The notes: generated from the sequence alone by a model not told the origin. Shown: positions 1-13,273, numbered from the stretch's first letter. The stretch is DNA of 64,000 nt from Owenia fusiformis (GCA_903813345.2 CAIIXF020000006.1:12714348-12778347), one strand, 5' to 3'. Numbers and translations are program-made.

Positions 1-1
1 G

Positions 2-3000
2 ATGTTCCAGATGAAGAAAGTATCACATTGTACAACTTGTGGACACCCAGGTTTGTTATTATTATGTTATACACGCATACAGCATTTGCCATCCAGCAGT
101 TAGCATTCGGAGTTTGATGTATGTAAAAAATGGCAAGTGGTGACATTTTGTGTGTTAATGCCTTGTATAATTATAAAGGAAAAATGCTCAGTAGAATGCT
201 TATTCCTCTCAAAAGCTGAGAATTTTCAACTTCACATTTTAGGATCATCTAAGGAGCACAAGAAGTCTGGATGTAAGAGGTGTGAAAGTGATACCTATTG
301 TATGCCCAGTGACTACGACTTCACTTGCTCATGTCAGTGGCATGTTGCTATAGGAACCAAAGAAACATGGGGACTTGAAATTTCTGTGCGAAAGAAAGCT
401 CTTTTGTCAGCAGATTTCCCACATGAAAAAGTAAGTAGATCCTAATCCTCATTTTATGTAAATGTCATTATTTTATTACTTAAATATAAAAAGTACCAAG
501 TGCTCTATATTTTGGTGAAAGCTATTCTTACCAGTCTTATCCAAATGCCATAGGGATTTGCCAAAAGTCTTTTGATTAGTAGGTGTTAATTTTTCAAGGT
601 TTCTTATTATGTAAGTCAATCGTAAATAAAAAATATTATAAGAAAAGGTTTTCACATTGAGAGACTTTTGATTAGAGAGGTGTTATACTACTTTTGTGAA
701 CATATAGTACTCATGAAATATGCCTTTAATAAAGTACAGGCCACTAATACTTCGGTTGAGGCCTGGACCTATATTGTCTGTTCAGCTGCAATTGAAAGAA
801 AAATGCATTGTCTTGACTTAACCTTAAAAGTTCAAGAATGTGGACAACCCTGTATATGAAAATAAATTATAAACTGTCTTGTTGCCTTTGTCTATAAAAG
901 TACATTGGTTTTTGCCACTCCCTTTTTCCATATAAAGTGCACTGATCTTCTTTTAAAGGTTATAGCTGAATTCCTCCAAGCAATACAAAAAGTCAAAAGA
1001 GGTAGAAAATTTGATTGGAATCGACCAGATTGGTTAAAACTGCAACCATTCAATTTGAAAACATTGGAGTGGCCCGAAGAGTATACATTAGAGAAAGTGT
1101 TACCCCTAACTACACTATGGGACATGAGGAATATCATATCTGGTGGAGCCAGAGATCATCATCTCAAGCCCATATGGTAAATATATCTTTTATGTCCTAA
1201 TCTGACCATTCCCACCATACTTTCTTACCAATTTATGGCATTTATTATGTCACCATCATATTGTCTTCAACTTTTTTGTTCGCAGTGTTGGTGACATTTT
1301 GCATCTTAATGTCTTGTTACCATTTATCAGAATCTCAATTGAGGATTTAAGGAAAGGATTTAGGCAATTGTGATTTTAAGGAGGCATAGTCCTAAAGTGA
1401 CTTAGCTTAAATAAAAGATTTCTGTTGAGTCATGCTTTTATTTATTTGCAGTATCATTAAGTCTAGGGTGAGACAGGGTGTTCCCAGTTATGAGGTACAT
1501 TGGCACAAATTGGGTGAGTAATTACTTCTACATTGTTTCATTTCAACCATCCACCTTTTATTATATATGACCCATGAATCCAGTATTAAACGAGCTTTGA
1601 TGTGATATTAAACAAATACTGGATGATCAGGAGCTGGATATGGCAGAATACATATTCGAGAAAAAATATTGGGCGAGGCGGTAGCCGAGCCCAATATTTT
1701 TTCGAGGATAGGTATTCTGGCCATATCCAGCTCCTGATCATCCAGTATTTGTTTTATTATGCACCTCCCGATCAAAGTTAAGTGGAGTACTTACTGGAGT
1801 ACAGGCTTAAACTGTCGTTTAGTTGACATTATTTTGACATTTATTTATTTTTTCTTTCAAAACTCAGACGACTTCCGGCCAGTTTATTCGCTACGCTGGA
1901 CGAAAATATTTGCCCCGGGAATTTAATTTTTATTTATTCGAGACGTTCTTGCAGAATTTGAATGATAAGGGTAATTGTGATTGATTTAGTGCATTTTTTT
2001 CTTCTATTTTCCGCCAGCTTCAGATGTAAGCTTTAAGTAGTACTCCAGTTATTAAGAAATGAAACTCTGAAGTGGGAATGTTGCAAAAACATTGAAAAAA
2101 ATATCTGACCCTTTTTCTCGAAAGGGTCAGATATTAAAAAAATATCCGGCAGTTTTCAGAAAAGAGCAGAGTATTGCCAAATTACAAGCAACTAAGAACC
2201 AATCAGATTTGAGAATCTTAATGAGGTGCATAATAAATTAATTTATGGTAATGGTGTATTCACTACTTATTCAATAATGTGGCAATGTAGCTATCAGAGT
2301 CAGACAATCCAACTTCTTATCTTCCCTGACTTTTATTTTGGTTCATCTAATAACGTGGTCTGTAATTATATTTTGATACACCCTGGATTTAGTCAGTTAT
2401 TCAGCTTCAGGAACATTTTGATCCATATTGTAGACTTGTCCTGCGAGTGATGTATATTATACCCATAATGTTGAATAATATTTACACCTTTCAGATACGG
2501 ATCCACTAACTGTTGAAGACCATTATACAACTATTGAATCTGCAGAGCTTTTTGCCAGATCCTTCCCTCAACTTGTTGATAGATATGAAACAGAACAACT
2601 TACCAAAAAGCCAGCAAAGAAACGTCCTGTAAAGCCAAAGAAAACTGTTGAGACTATCAATGCTGATATAGGTGGCAATCCTGCCGAGATCGACAGTATA
2701 ACTGAACTCATGAGTGATCTGAGAGTTCAAAACTCAGATTATGAAAACCGCTCAAAGATTCAAAAACAATTTAATGATGCAAGTCAGATCGATGTTCATG
2801 AACCAGTAGAGACCATGATCAAGAACATTTCTGAGTGTAGAGTGCCTCATCTCAGAGTCTCCAATTCTGATGTTCAGATCTTACCTGGAATGAATCAAGG
2901 GCAAAAACCTAAGATCCAACCAAAATCTGAGGAAACCTTCACTTCTAACAAAAGTTTAGAATTATCGATGGATAAAAAAGCCAGGGTGAAACCGCATCAT

Positions 3001-4575
3001 GAAAAAAAATTAAACACCCCAGTTGATCAAATAGACATAAGCATAGCGATTGAACTACCAACTGTAAAGACTAGAAGAAAACCAAGTAAAGTTAAAAAAG
3101 ATGGTATCACACTAAAAGTCAAGGATGAATCAAAAAAAGCTGCACTTCTTGCGTTACTCAACTCTGACACAAGTGAAGATGATGATGATGATGTATTTCC
3201 TGTTGTTAAGGAAACAGATGATATTAATGACATAGCAGATCTTTTAAATGAAGAAGTGACGATGAAACCATATATGCATGGAAGTGATCCATTTGATAAT
3301 AACAATGATCTTCTTCCTCTTAGTCAAAGGTTGAAGCATAAAAAGCATGATAAAGTGAAATGTTCCGCTAATGAGTGCAATTCTTATAAACTAGTTAATT
3401 CAAAGATCGGTTCAAAGAAAACAAGTAAACAGAACCCAAATGATAAAGACTGTGGTGTAATGACACATATAGAATCCTTAGTTGGTAATATGTCAATTAA
3501 CTCTCATGAAATAGATTCAAGAAGTCACCCAAAACCTGGTCAAAGAGACAGTGTGCCGTTCATATTTTTAGACACTCCAGACCAATCATCGATTAATTTA
3601 CACACATTTCCAAGTGAGACAGCTAATGGGCAAACATTGATCAATGACTCCCTAGATGTCAGTACTCCTGTAACAACCAGCCACAAAGAAGGATTCACAA
3701 AGGACTGTAGAATGAGGAATTTAAGAATCGCATGTTTATTGGAAAAATCAAATCAAAATTTTGAAAAACTGAATGATCTATCTCCACCTAGAAATGATCT
3801 TCTAGAAGTGACCAATCAATGGACACCTTCACAGTTTGGTGATTTTAAAATTGAATCGTCAATGATGAGTAATTTAAGTATGGTTTCTGACTACATGGGT
3901 TCAAAAACTCCTGGTTCATATACACCAGGACAATACAAACTGGGACATAATACACCAAGTTTGAATACATCCATGCATACATTGACAAGCCATTTGAATC
4001 AAGATCTATCTATTCATATGCATACATATGACGGTAAAGACACAGGTGACTCAATTCAGAGTCAGCCTTCTCAGGAAACAAGCAAAGAACCCCCCTCTCC
4101 GAAGCAGAGTCCAACACATATGAAATACCATGCAAAAGCCACTAGTGAAGTTGAGTGCATTGACACAGATGGAGGCTTTATTTTAGACAGTCCAAATATT
4201 ACAGAATCTGAACAACATCGATTTGACTCTCCAGTTCAGGGTCCAACAAATACAATGGTCTCCCACATAAAATTGTTAGATACTCAATATATTAGAAGTG
4301 GGCAAAAAATGAACATTATTAAGAATGCTATTGAAGAAGTTTATTCTGAAACCGAGCATGATCAGATTGATAACAAAGAAAACATTGAACCAGAAAGTTC
4401 TCTAACCATAATGGACAACATCAACAAGAAGACAACAAAGAAAGTTATATCGACTGAAACTCCAGTAAGGTACAATCAAACTTTTGAAAACAGTCCAGTT
4501 TCACTGTTTGATAGACTTAAAGTAAAACTTGGAACTTCTGATCAAAGTGGGATATTAAGAAATATAAAAAATTAG
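2..4575 (+). CDS. GEN1: GEN1 Holliday-junction resolvase, 3' part (partial)
   Basis: Five exons are visible: 2-50, 243-430, 959-1176, 1452-1513 and 2495-4575 (stop TAG). They join in phase to 865 residues. GEN1 is an XPG/FEN-family nuclease that cuts Holliday junctions symmetrically; its nuclease core must lie left of the window. Exons 1-2 encode a cysteine cluster (HCTTCGHPG, then SGCKRCES, YCMPSDYDFTCSCQWH) that matches my recollection of vertebrate GEN1 closely. Exon 3 contains RPDWLKLQPFNLKTLEWPEEY. Exons 4-5 encode the chromodomain-like part (GVPSYEVHWHKL, then a helix with AELFARSFPQLVDRYE). The last exon is a long, low-complexity, Ser/Thr/Asp-rich tail of about 690 residues with an acidic run near 3170-3195 and two similar short motifs, LLPLSQRLKHK and SLFDRLKVKLG, the second at the C-terminus. 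The tail is longer than in the human protein. The cysteine cluster and chromodomain make the identity secure. Confidence 0.93.
1609..1756. repeat. Near-perfect foldback (hairpin) element in GEN1 intron 4
   Basis: Arms of about 65 bases starting TAAACAAATACTGGATGATC read back as GATCATCCAGTATTTGTTTTA, with a short centre around the GGCGGTAGCC segment near 1676. No coding content. It is a MITE or foldback type insertion. Confidence 0.8.
1753..2236. repeat. Short TIR element next to the foldback
   Basis: TTATTATGCACCTC at 1753-1766 is matched by its exact reverse complement GAGGTGCATAATAA at 2223-2236. Inside lies another hairpin around 2101-2140 (TCTGACCC ... GGGTCAGA). It probably forms a nested nonautonomous element with the 1609-1756 foldback. 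Confidence 0.55.
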
Positions 4576-4810
4576 ATTAGCTAAAATTATTGGCTGATTT
4601 ACCATCATCTAAATATGAAAATTGGAATAATTCATGATAAAAGTGTAATGTTAATGAGAATCTAAACATTAAAATTGATTAATGTTTAAGATTAAAATGT
4701 ATCCTGCTTTGGTAAACAATTCATGAATTGTAGAATCAGTAATTAGATTTTATTATTATATACTTTTGAAGATTATGTTAAAAAGTATGACATGATGGAT
4801 TGTGGATCAC

Positions 4811-4846
4811 TATTGTATTGTATTGTATTGTATTGCATCGTATTGT
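4811..4846. repeat. (TATTG)n microsatellite
   Basis: About seven TATTG units with one interruption (CATCG), in the GEN1 3' untranslated region. Confidence 0.85.
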
Positions 4847-5175
4847 AGTGTACCAAATGAAAGTTATACATTTACAATTTTAATTTACATCAACATACGA
4901 GACTTATGGGACAACCCTCGTAGTACGCTATGAATACATTGTAAATGATTAGTGTTCTATAAATCCGATTGTTATGTATCATTGCACAAATGCCATTGTC
5001 AATAGAAACTGTGAGAGTTCATCAAATATGTTTTTGGTCATATATAGTGATCGTGTCAATTCAAATTTTCACACTATTAATTCCTAGTTACATATATTTT
5101 GTACATTGCAGGCAAATGTTAAAAAATGTTATTGAACATTTTGTACACAACTTTTCGTATCACACTTTATAAGTA

Positions 5176-5181
5176 AATAAA
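5176..5181 (+). terminator. Candidate GEN1 polyadenylation signal
   Basis: AATAAA about 600 bases after the GEN1 stop codon. Position is plausible for a 3' UTR end, but AATAAA is common in AT-rich DNA. Confidence 0.4.
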
Positions 5182-6800
5182 ACATCAGAATATGATATGC
5201 CATATACACCAAATATCACTATATTTTAGTTGTATATTACATAAACACAGGTCTAGTGACTGTCGATATAAGTAAACTGTAAAAGGTAAATGGCACATTT
5301 GAAGCAGATTAAACAACAAATAGAAATACATAAACAATTGAATGTCTTTTGAAGAATGATATCGAATTTAACTAATCAAAATATAAGTACAGGTGAAACA
5401 ACTTACACCATCAGTATGTACACATGAATGGTGACCCAAGAATTTGTCCCCCTCCCCCCCCCCCACCAAAATAGATTGAGAATAAATAAACATACTTTAT
5501 TATCCATGATATGGACTACTTATTTTACATAACTGTTATTCACTCAATGCATGACCATTTTTGAGATATTCATCACCTTTGAATGATATCAAGACATTAT
5601 TGATTAGTTATATCATGGGCTTTCAACAGAACGCCCATGGTTGTATCCATTTCCGCGTCTCCAAGAACTCCGCTTCATTAGCACTGTTAAATTGGATAAT
5701 GATTTGATATTATTTGGATAATGATTTGATATTATTATTCTATAAATCGATCGCTGGCATATCGAAGTCCGTAAAGAATGTAGTGAAGCCATCCGACTGT
5801 TAATCGATTTAAAAACATTTTACTTTAGAGTATATCACAATTATTGTATCATTTATCTTATCCGCATTTCAGAAATTTCAAATGTCTACCCATGGTCTAC
5901 CTAATGCGAGAATTCCCAACAATCAAGAGATGGCTATATCTGAAATATATATCTGGCTGAAATATTATATTCCCGGGATTATATTTTGGCATTTTCCAAG
6001 ATTCCTGAATAATTTGTTCTTTGGGATTTCATCTTCACTCGCTCCGGTCTTAACTGCGTTCATCCGACCGGCGGGAGCCGAGTGAACGAAGATGTTTCGA
6101 TTTGCTATGTACAGTACTAAGATACTAATTATTTGCATATAAATATTGGTCAATATTCTCATAAATTGGCACACAATGTCTTTGTGCTCTATTCCATTGA
6201 GATTAATCAGTAAATTGTCCAAATGTTGATCACAATCCCTCTGAGAAGCTTTATGAATTAAGCGCTTGTTATGTATATAGTTGGTGTGATTATATATTTG
6301 AAGCTACCTGAAACTTTATAAAAATGTTTTTTTAACCAACTGATTTTTGTAAAGCCAAAAAATCCCTATTTCATACGTCGAGTGATATGATATTTATTCA
6401 CATATAATAACCGCAGAATAACCAGGATTTTCTTTTTTTGAAAGAAGAACAGAATCCGGACCCTTGTGTTAAAAGAATAAGGGAGGAACTGTTTTCTTTG
6501 CCATCTCTCGAACAGTTTTGAACATTGTGGAGTTAACGACCAGAAATATGTAAAGTCTAAAGAAAGAAACAATGCCTTCCTATTTATTCAAGGCAATGCT
6601 ACAGTTGGAATGAATATCATGATTATATGAATTAACACCTTTAGCACTCGCTATAAACAATTTGGCATATTATATAACAAATCTATAATAGAACATGCCT
6701 CCAATTTAGACTCACATTGACGACGATTGGGCTGACATTCTGTAGTCTGTTCCATCATCAAATCTTAAGTAGACTCACAGGTACAAACAAGACATCGAAG

Positions 6801-9800
6801 ATGTCTGTGAGGGATTATGTAGGCTGCTATGAAGGTCTAGATGACCTCATGTTGGATGGAAATAAATATGTTTGTAAACTGGAACCCAAATGGGCAAAGA
6901 AGGCCAAGGATGAGTTGAACGAAGATCCAAAGGAACGAGACGCAGCTGTGGATCAGCTTAGACAGTGGATCAAACAGCAACCACATTATTCTGTCTGCAC
7001 AGGTAGTACTTCTGAATTAGAAAACAATACTTGCAAGCTGGCCGCAACGGTTTTTTCTTATATAATTCAAATTTTGCCAAAAAACGTTAATATAATATCC
7101 ATGTCAAAAGATATAGTATTTCGAAACAGCGGGCCTACCCCTCACAAGTCCTGTTTTCGATATAGTAGAAGACGATTGCCAAACCTCATCACTAACATTT
7201 TGCATTTCCATAACATGATCCCGTCTTGAAATACATGGGTAATTCTGAACTTTCAGAAATTTTAATGACTTCCTAGTTAGAGTCAAATGTTATTTTAAGG
7301 AAAACCTAAAATTCTGAACATACTGAATCACCTTAAACTAAGTGGCTAGTGAAGATTTCTAAGCTACATTCCTCAAAATCATAATTATTAGGCCACGGGA
7401 ATTCAGTGAACCGTAGATCATATCATATTCAATCATTTCAGAAACGCAGCCTTTTCCAACATTGTTATTTTAGATTCAATCTTTTTGCTACAATTTCTAA
7501 GAAGATGCAGGTACAGTCAGCTTGAGGCCAGGACCATGTTTGATATTTTCCATAGCAAAATATGCAGCCAACTCCCAAGCTGGATGTGTAACATTGACAC
7601 CAAGAGTTCTGCTATGAAAACATTATTCCTCAAAGAAATGTAAGTTTATGTTTTATATTTATTCGATATACAGGGTGGTCCAAGAATGTGAACAATTTCA
7701 CCATCTTAGATTGTCTTTTAACATGGACCTCAATCAATCAAGAGATAGGTCCATGCTTTTACATTTGCTCCGCTATGGAACGAAGTCTCATCCGGACTTT
7801 CTGTGTGACTCGATACAGCAGTATAAGAGTTCCACAGAAGAACCTTTACGACATGCAATTTTAAACTCTTGGGACAGCTATCTGACTGATTTGATTGGTG
7901 TTTGATCAAAAATAGCAGTGTATACATGTAGAGATAGAGCTTCCTTCTTTGTATCCATACAAAAATAGTTTATCCTTCCATTATCTTTACCTACATGTAG
8001 TTCTCAAATGTTTGTTATATGGGCAGCAGGCTAAATTGTTTACATATGTGCCTTTCTCATTAGGACACACCATCCGTAAATCTTGCTCGAAAGACCTCAA
8101 GGATACCTTGTGTGTTGGTTTCGTTTGCAGTTCTGTTTTCTCATTTCTTATACAGGCCTATGATCATATTGCCGGAGAGGGATAGTGAGGGGCGCAGGAT
8201 AATATTATGGAGAGCGGGTAAGAGACCTAGAGGTGGTAAAATGTTGGTAACTCTTTCTGATAAAGTTACATTTGTCTAACAAGTAATGATGAAAATACCC
8301 AAACTACATCGTGCATTTTCCACCAGTGCCATTTGGATGCAAGATAGGTGAATGCTACGTATCTCAGAATGTTTTTTGAAAAAGAGAATAGCACACTGAT
8401 AAAAACTAAAATAAAGTTTATGATGCATAAAAACAGTTACAAGGTATGAATACCTTGAAAATATTTTCTTTGGTTGCTAGGTGGTTACCAGACCGGAAAG
8501 GATTGTGGGTATAACGTTGGCGATCTCTTTACTTATATTGGAATCATATATATGACTATCATGAGAGAAGAGATGACCCAGGTAAAACAATACCATCATA
8601 TATAAATTGTTTCTTTTGGAAAATGACCCTCAGTTCTGTTTGTTGTTACGCATCAGAGTTCAATTGCTTCGGATCGAATAATTTGTTGCCTTTGTAATAC
8701 TAAAAAATCATTCGTTACAATCCTTGTTAAAATGGTTCGTATCGAATTGATTAAACCTGCTGTGTAATTCAAACCAATGATTTTTAATTTTACATTCATT
8801 TGCGTAACATGCGTATCATTTGCGTATTAATATCATAAATATAGAACCAGTAAGAATGTATGTAGTATTTGCTTATTTTAGGTTAATGGGTTTACCATTT
8901 TGCAAGATGGAACTGGACACGCATTAAAGCACACGACTTTTGTTGGCGCTGAGAACATAAAAAACGCCGCAATTATCTTTTACGTATGTTTTGAATTATA
9001 AAAATATTGAATTTACCCCAGCTTCATTTAACGCTCTACGCAGAGTTCAAGCGTGTATATACTATGCGCCTAATATCCACGGTACATCGAACCATGGCAC
9101 AAACAGGATTTGCGATTTGAGCATGTAAATTGTCCGATAAAATGAATTAAAGTAGATACATTTAAAATAAATCAATTAAAAGTTTAAATTGCATCCACTT
9201 CTTTATCTCATTTGTATTTTAGAATAACTTCCCTGCACGAGTCAAGAATGTTTACATGTACAACATGGGAGCATTTATGGAAGCTCTTGTCGCCATCTTT
9301 TGGCCGTTCTTATCAACTACGTTAAAAGAAAGGGTAACGAATTTATTTATTTTATACGTTACCGCAAGGTGAACCAAACAATAATCACATCGAATAAGAT
9401 TGATGTGAAATAGAGATTATCTTCGTTTCTTTCTTTATGGATGATGCCTAGACGGATGATTTGTCTGAAAATCAGAATTGCCGTTGTCATATTATTTAGT
9501 TAGTCACAGTGACGAGTCTATAATATACATTGTGTTGTCCCGAAAAGTTATAACGATAGTGCTTAGGTTTCGTAAACTGAAACAGTTTTTGACACGCGAA
9601 AATACTTTTGACAAAACGATCAAAGTTAATAATTCTTACATCACAAGTTATAACAATCATGTTTTGGTTCTATTATTAGGGATTTTTGCGTAAAAATTAA
9701 TCCAAGCCATTCTAACATGTTGCAGTTCAGCTACTTTTCTAACTTAGAGGAACTTTATAAGAAAATCCCTATGGAGTTATTACCAAAGGAGTACCTACCA

Positions 9801-11569
9801 GATGACTACACAGGTCCTCATGCTGGGACTATAAGCCAAATATCTAGTAAGCAGCTTTGAAATAATATTGATAACCATTTACGAGGGAAATGGGAAACTC
9901 AGAATAACCGCTCGGTGTCTGTTGCTTAACGTAACTTGGGGAGGGGTATAACACAAAGGGACAGTATAAAATAAAAGACATGATATGATATTACCCGTGC
10001 ATCCTTCACATGTCCAAAATAAAACCTAACAGGGGGTAGAAACGAGTAGAGTATTTTTGTAGAGTACAAGCGGAAATACTCTAGGAAAACAACCAAGTAA
10101 ACGTGTTTTAGTGCTTTCGGGCCTCCTATAGACTTCCACTAACGATCATCAGTTCTGACCTCGCGAACTACGTTCCTTCCACCCGAACCACAATTCTTAC
10201 AACGCGAATGTCGATTCTTTAGTCGTGAACCACCAGTTCCTCTCTCCCGAACATATTTCTCCATTCGCGAACGGATTTCCCACATCGCGAATCACGAAAT
10301 AAGATAGCGCCTGTCTAATTTGATGTCACTTCTTGAAAAGCTCCATTATTTCATTGAGTTCAATGTCATGGCAGCTACCTGTCAAAAACATCTTACCAGC
10401 ATTTGAACTGTATATTTATTTGTTCCCTATACAGAATATATTAGAATTAGGTTGTGTGCCCTAGAGTGCCTGGGGGTTTCCTGTCATTGTATGGACGAAA
10501 TTATGTGTTAATATAAGTACGAAAAGCAATATGAAGTACTATGACAAAATAAATTAGCCATTGTGAACAAGACGATTTGTTATGAATCCAAGTGCAAATT
10601 ACAATATCCCGAATGAAATCACCAACTGTGAATCCAAAATGGACTTTTTGTAATGACTCCAAGTGCAGATCCTGATTATAATATACCAAATAAGGTTAAT
10701 TTCTGAATGTGGGAACGATTCAGAAATTCAACTTTCTAATTGTTTTTTTGTGTCGGCGGTTGGCGGTCGGTGGTTGGCGTCTGTAATTTTAACTTCCAAT
10801 AACTTAACAAATACTGTTTAGACTGACTTCTATTTTCTTTCAAAATCATCTACAAGATTTGAGAAATTCAAAGCTGACTATAGATTTGAGATTTGACCTT
10901 CATGACCTTCTCAAGGTCAATAAAGGTCAGAAAGGTATATTTTCAACTTGCTTCAAATTGACCAAATTCTTTTTGCTAAATCATCCACAACTTCTCAGAA
11001 ATTCAAATCTGACTTTAGATTTGAGATTTGACCTTTAATGACCTTCTCAAGTTAAAAAAGGTCAAAAAGGTCTTTAGATTAAAAAAGATCAAAAGGTATT
11101 TTTTCAACTTGCTTCAAATTGATTAAATGTTTTTTTCAAAATCATCTACAAGTTTCAGAAATTCAATTCTGACTTTAGATTTGAGACCTGGTAAAAAAGG
11201 TCTAAAAGGGTTTTAGTTAAAAAAGGTCAAAAAGGTATTTTCCAGCTTGCTTCAAATTGATTAAATTTTCAAGGTGGTGGTGACATTCTGTCATGTTAAT
11301 GCCTTGTTACATATCTACTACAGTCAGCTTTCAGTGACTGGCATCCTAGAAGAACTCAATAAGAATCAATAGTTGAACTCAATACACGCTTACATGTTGT
11401 ATTTAATTGTATTTTTCAAGGTTACTGGTATGATCGCCTTACGTCATCAGAGCTTCACAAACGAATCAAGACATTGAGCACTACACAGTTCAAAGTCGAT
11501 GAGAAGAAACGACCCAAAAAGGGACAAGATGATGAAATTGCAAGCTTCAGAAAACTCAACATCAGTTGA
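6801..11569 (+). CDS. CRAL-TRIO lipid-binding protein, array copy 1
   Basis: Eight exons: 6801-7002, 7474-7639, 8156-8217, 8481-8581, 8882-8983, 9223-9333, 9726-9846, 11421-11569 (stop TGA); 337 residues, intron phases 1,2,1,0,0,0,1. The start ATG at 6801 (MSVRDYVGCYEG) is chosen because both paralogues start at the same point. Exons 1-2 give the CRAL-TRIO N-terminal helical domain (RDAAVDQLRQWIKQQPHYSV, FLLQFLRRCRYSQLEA). Exons 3-7 give the Sec14-type lipid-binding fold (ERDSEGRRIILWRAG, ILQDGTG, VKNVYMYNMGAFMEA, FWPFLSTTLKER, LLPKEYLPDDYTG). Exon 8 is a basic tail (VDEKKRPKKGQDDE). No signal peptide or membrane helix, so cytosolic. Family members carry hydrophobic ligands such as tocopherol or retinoids; the ligand cannot be read here. 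Exon 4 is the most diverged part compared with copy 2. Confidence 0.9.
7711..7905 (+). pseudogene. CARD-like (death-fold) coding fragment in intron 2 of copy 1
   Basis: An open stretch ending in TGA encodes NQSRDRSMLLHLLRYGTK, SHPDFLCDSIQQYKSSTEEP, LRHAIL. The spacing of leucines, the aromatic-rich helix and the final Leu-rich helix resemble the C-terminal half of caspase-recruitment domains. A splice-acceptor-like CATCTTAG directly precedes it, and the upstream bases (CAGGGTGGTCCAAG, about 7672) look like a mariner-type transposon end. No N-terminal CARD helices are seen, so it is probably a relic carried in by a mobile element or retroposition. It is not part of the CRAL-TRIO transcript. 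Confidence 0.3.
10130..10310. repeat. Degenerate minisatellite with CGCGAAC/CCGAAC core
   Basis: Around seven irregular units of about 20-25 bases, each carrying a variant of CGCGAAC, CCCGAAC or CGTGAAC in an otherwise CT-rich context, within intron 7 of CRAL-TRIO copy 1. It is locally much more GC- and CpG-rich than its surroundings. Confidence 0.5.
10820..11265. repeat. Imperfect tandem repeat, about 130-base unit, three to four copies
   Basis: The segment ATTCAAATCTGACTTTAGAT with TTGAGATTTGACCTT and AAAGGTCAAAAAGGT recurs with small changes at roughly 10870, 11000, 11165 and partly 11220. It lies in intron 7 of CRAL-TRIO copy 1; no coding content. Confidence 0.75.
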
Positions 11570-11988
11570 AATGACTCTGTTGTAATCATGATTTATTTGT
11601 CAGTGCTTTATATATGTTCTTTAATTGATCAAGGCTTTCCATATGGTGCAATGCAATATATTGCGCAATTAATGTGTGATTTTGGCGCAACAGAGTCAAC
11701 GTAATCATTGTTATGTTTGTGGTTTGGTTCCATGGGTTATAGATATATTTTTGTCGTACTGTTTTGTTTTTTGTTTACCACCATTTGATGAGCAATTGCG
11801 TTTAGAATATTACATATGGATATTGGAAAACAGACCAACTAGCCCAACATACAAGGTATGCATACCATCAATAGACAACAATGCAAAGAACGAGCTAAAG
11901 TATTGCAAACAAATGACAGTTTTATTTTTGACTGAGTATTTTTGGACTATACATTCTTCGTTTTACACGAGGATATGATATGATATAC

Positions 11989-12064
11989 CAATAGCCTCAT
12001 TTCAAAGTGCGACACGCCCCGAGAGCCAATATTTCACTATGTTGCATGCTGAAATGAGGTTATT
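11989..12064. repeat. Short palindromic element
   Basis: AATAGCCTCATTTCA near the left end is mirrored by TGAAATGAGGTTATT at the right end. Its ends resemble those of the elements at 20770 and 22460 and the partial one near 27658 (ATAAC-C/G-TCATTT family). Confidence 0.65.
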
Positions 12065-13273
12065 TGAATCACATACTATATCTCATTTCCCGGGGAACAT
12101 TACCGGGCTGATCTCTTCAATTTAAGCGCATGAAATAATTAAAACTGTAATCATTTTTCTGAATACTTTTTCTCATTAGGTCAACATTTTTAAAAGTATA
12201 GTAGGAACTTATTATGGTCTACTATTCCACGATCATCTGTATAATAAATGTAAATAACAATAAATGACATCTTATTATTTTCACAGTGATATACGTGATA
12301 AAATTTAATAAATGTTGTATTTTGAATTAAAGATAAACTCTATTAAATGCCCCACGTCTAAAGTCTAAACCCCTTTGGCATTATACACCCTTGGTATACG
12401 CAGCTAACGAAAATTGACCGGTACGGGTCAAAAGCTGGACCGGTACGGGTTAACGGTTTTATTTGAATTTAAAACAGCCATAACTTGCTCAATATTGACT
12501 TCCTCGTGTCTAATTTGAATTATATGATGCCTCCCGATGCTTTTAAGTACCCCAATTTTTTACAGATTTTTAAACGTACCAAAACTCTCTAAATGCGCAT
12601 TTATGCTCTTTTCTCTCGAGAACGACTGTCGCATTTTCACGATAACTTTTATTTAGTACTTCTAACATATAAGATCTATTTTTCCCCATCAAGGTATGAT
12701 GTAAATGACATGCTATTTACATCTTGTGAGTTTCAATGACGCGCGTTTGATTTTATAAAAAATGCCAAACTTTGTGACAAAGAATTTCCTCCTGCTTGCA
12801 GCGAGAAGACGGACCGGTTCGGAGCAATAGCATGAACATCATATATTGCCCCGAACCAGCAATCGCCCACCGGCGGTAACTACTTACTCAAATCAATTTA
12901 AAAATAGTTTAATATCCATTTATTTTGTCAGGCACAATGCAAAAATTGAACACAAAATACGTATCAAATACATTTTACGACAGGTGTAAGTCACAATTTA
13001 GCTAAACGTGATAAAAAGTTGTTTAGTTATGTCAACTGCAGGAAGAACACACACGAATAAAGACAATTTAAGGCTTAGAGACTTTAAAGGCTTGAAAAAT
13101 TATTTCTGCATTAATATTAAAAGTTTCTCAAGAACTAATTATCAACGTTTGAGATATATGAGATACACCCTGTATACTGGTCTAATGATTAGAATGAAAA
13201 ACATAAATAGCGCACTTAAATGTTTTGAAAATATCTTCAAACTACCTCGATTAATTTCAATGCATACAATACG

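Larger units (their letters stand above)
4576..6800. other. GEN1 3' UTR and spacer to the CRAL-TRIO array
   Basis: No supportable gene. It contains the TATTG microsatellite, a C homopolymer at about 5448-5464, and a repeat-like stretch at 5880-6090 with inverted CCGGTC/GACCGG segments. Confidence 0.6.

Noticed and set aside
2506-2730. Minus-strand open frame of 74 codons
   Set aside because: It is the complement of the GEN1 last exon, whose + strand reading matches the chromodomain region in phase with the neighbouring exons.
3027-3305. Minus-strand open frame of 92 codons, Ser-rich and hydrophobic
   Set aside because: Complement of the acidic GEN1 tail; the Ser run is the antisense of the GAT repeats.
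6717-6800. Upstream in-frame ATG for CRAL-TRIO copy 1 adding 28 residues
   Set aside because: Neither paralogue has this extension and both start at the position equal to 6801.
12400-12860. GACCGGTACGGGT direct repeats considered as a tRNA or regulatory RNA
   Set aside because: No cloverleaf, no B-box GGTTCRANNCC, and no stable pairing visible.
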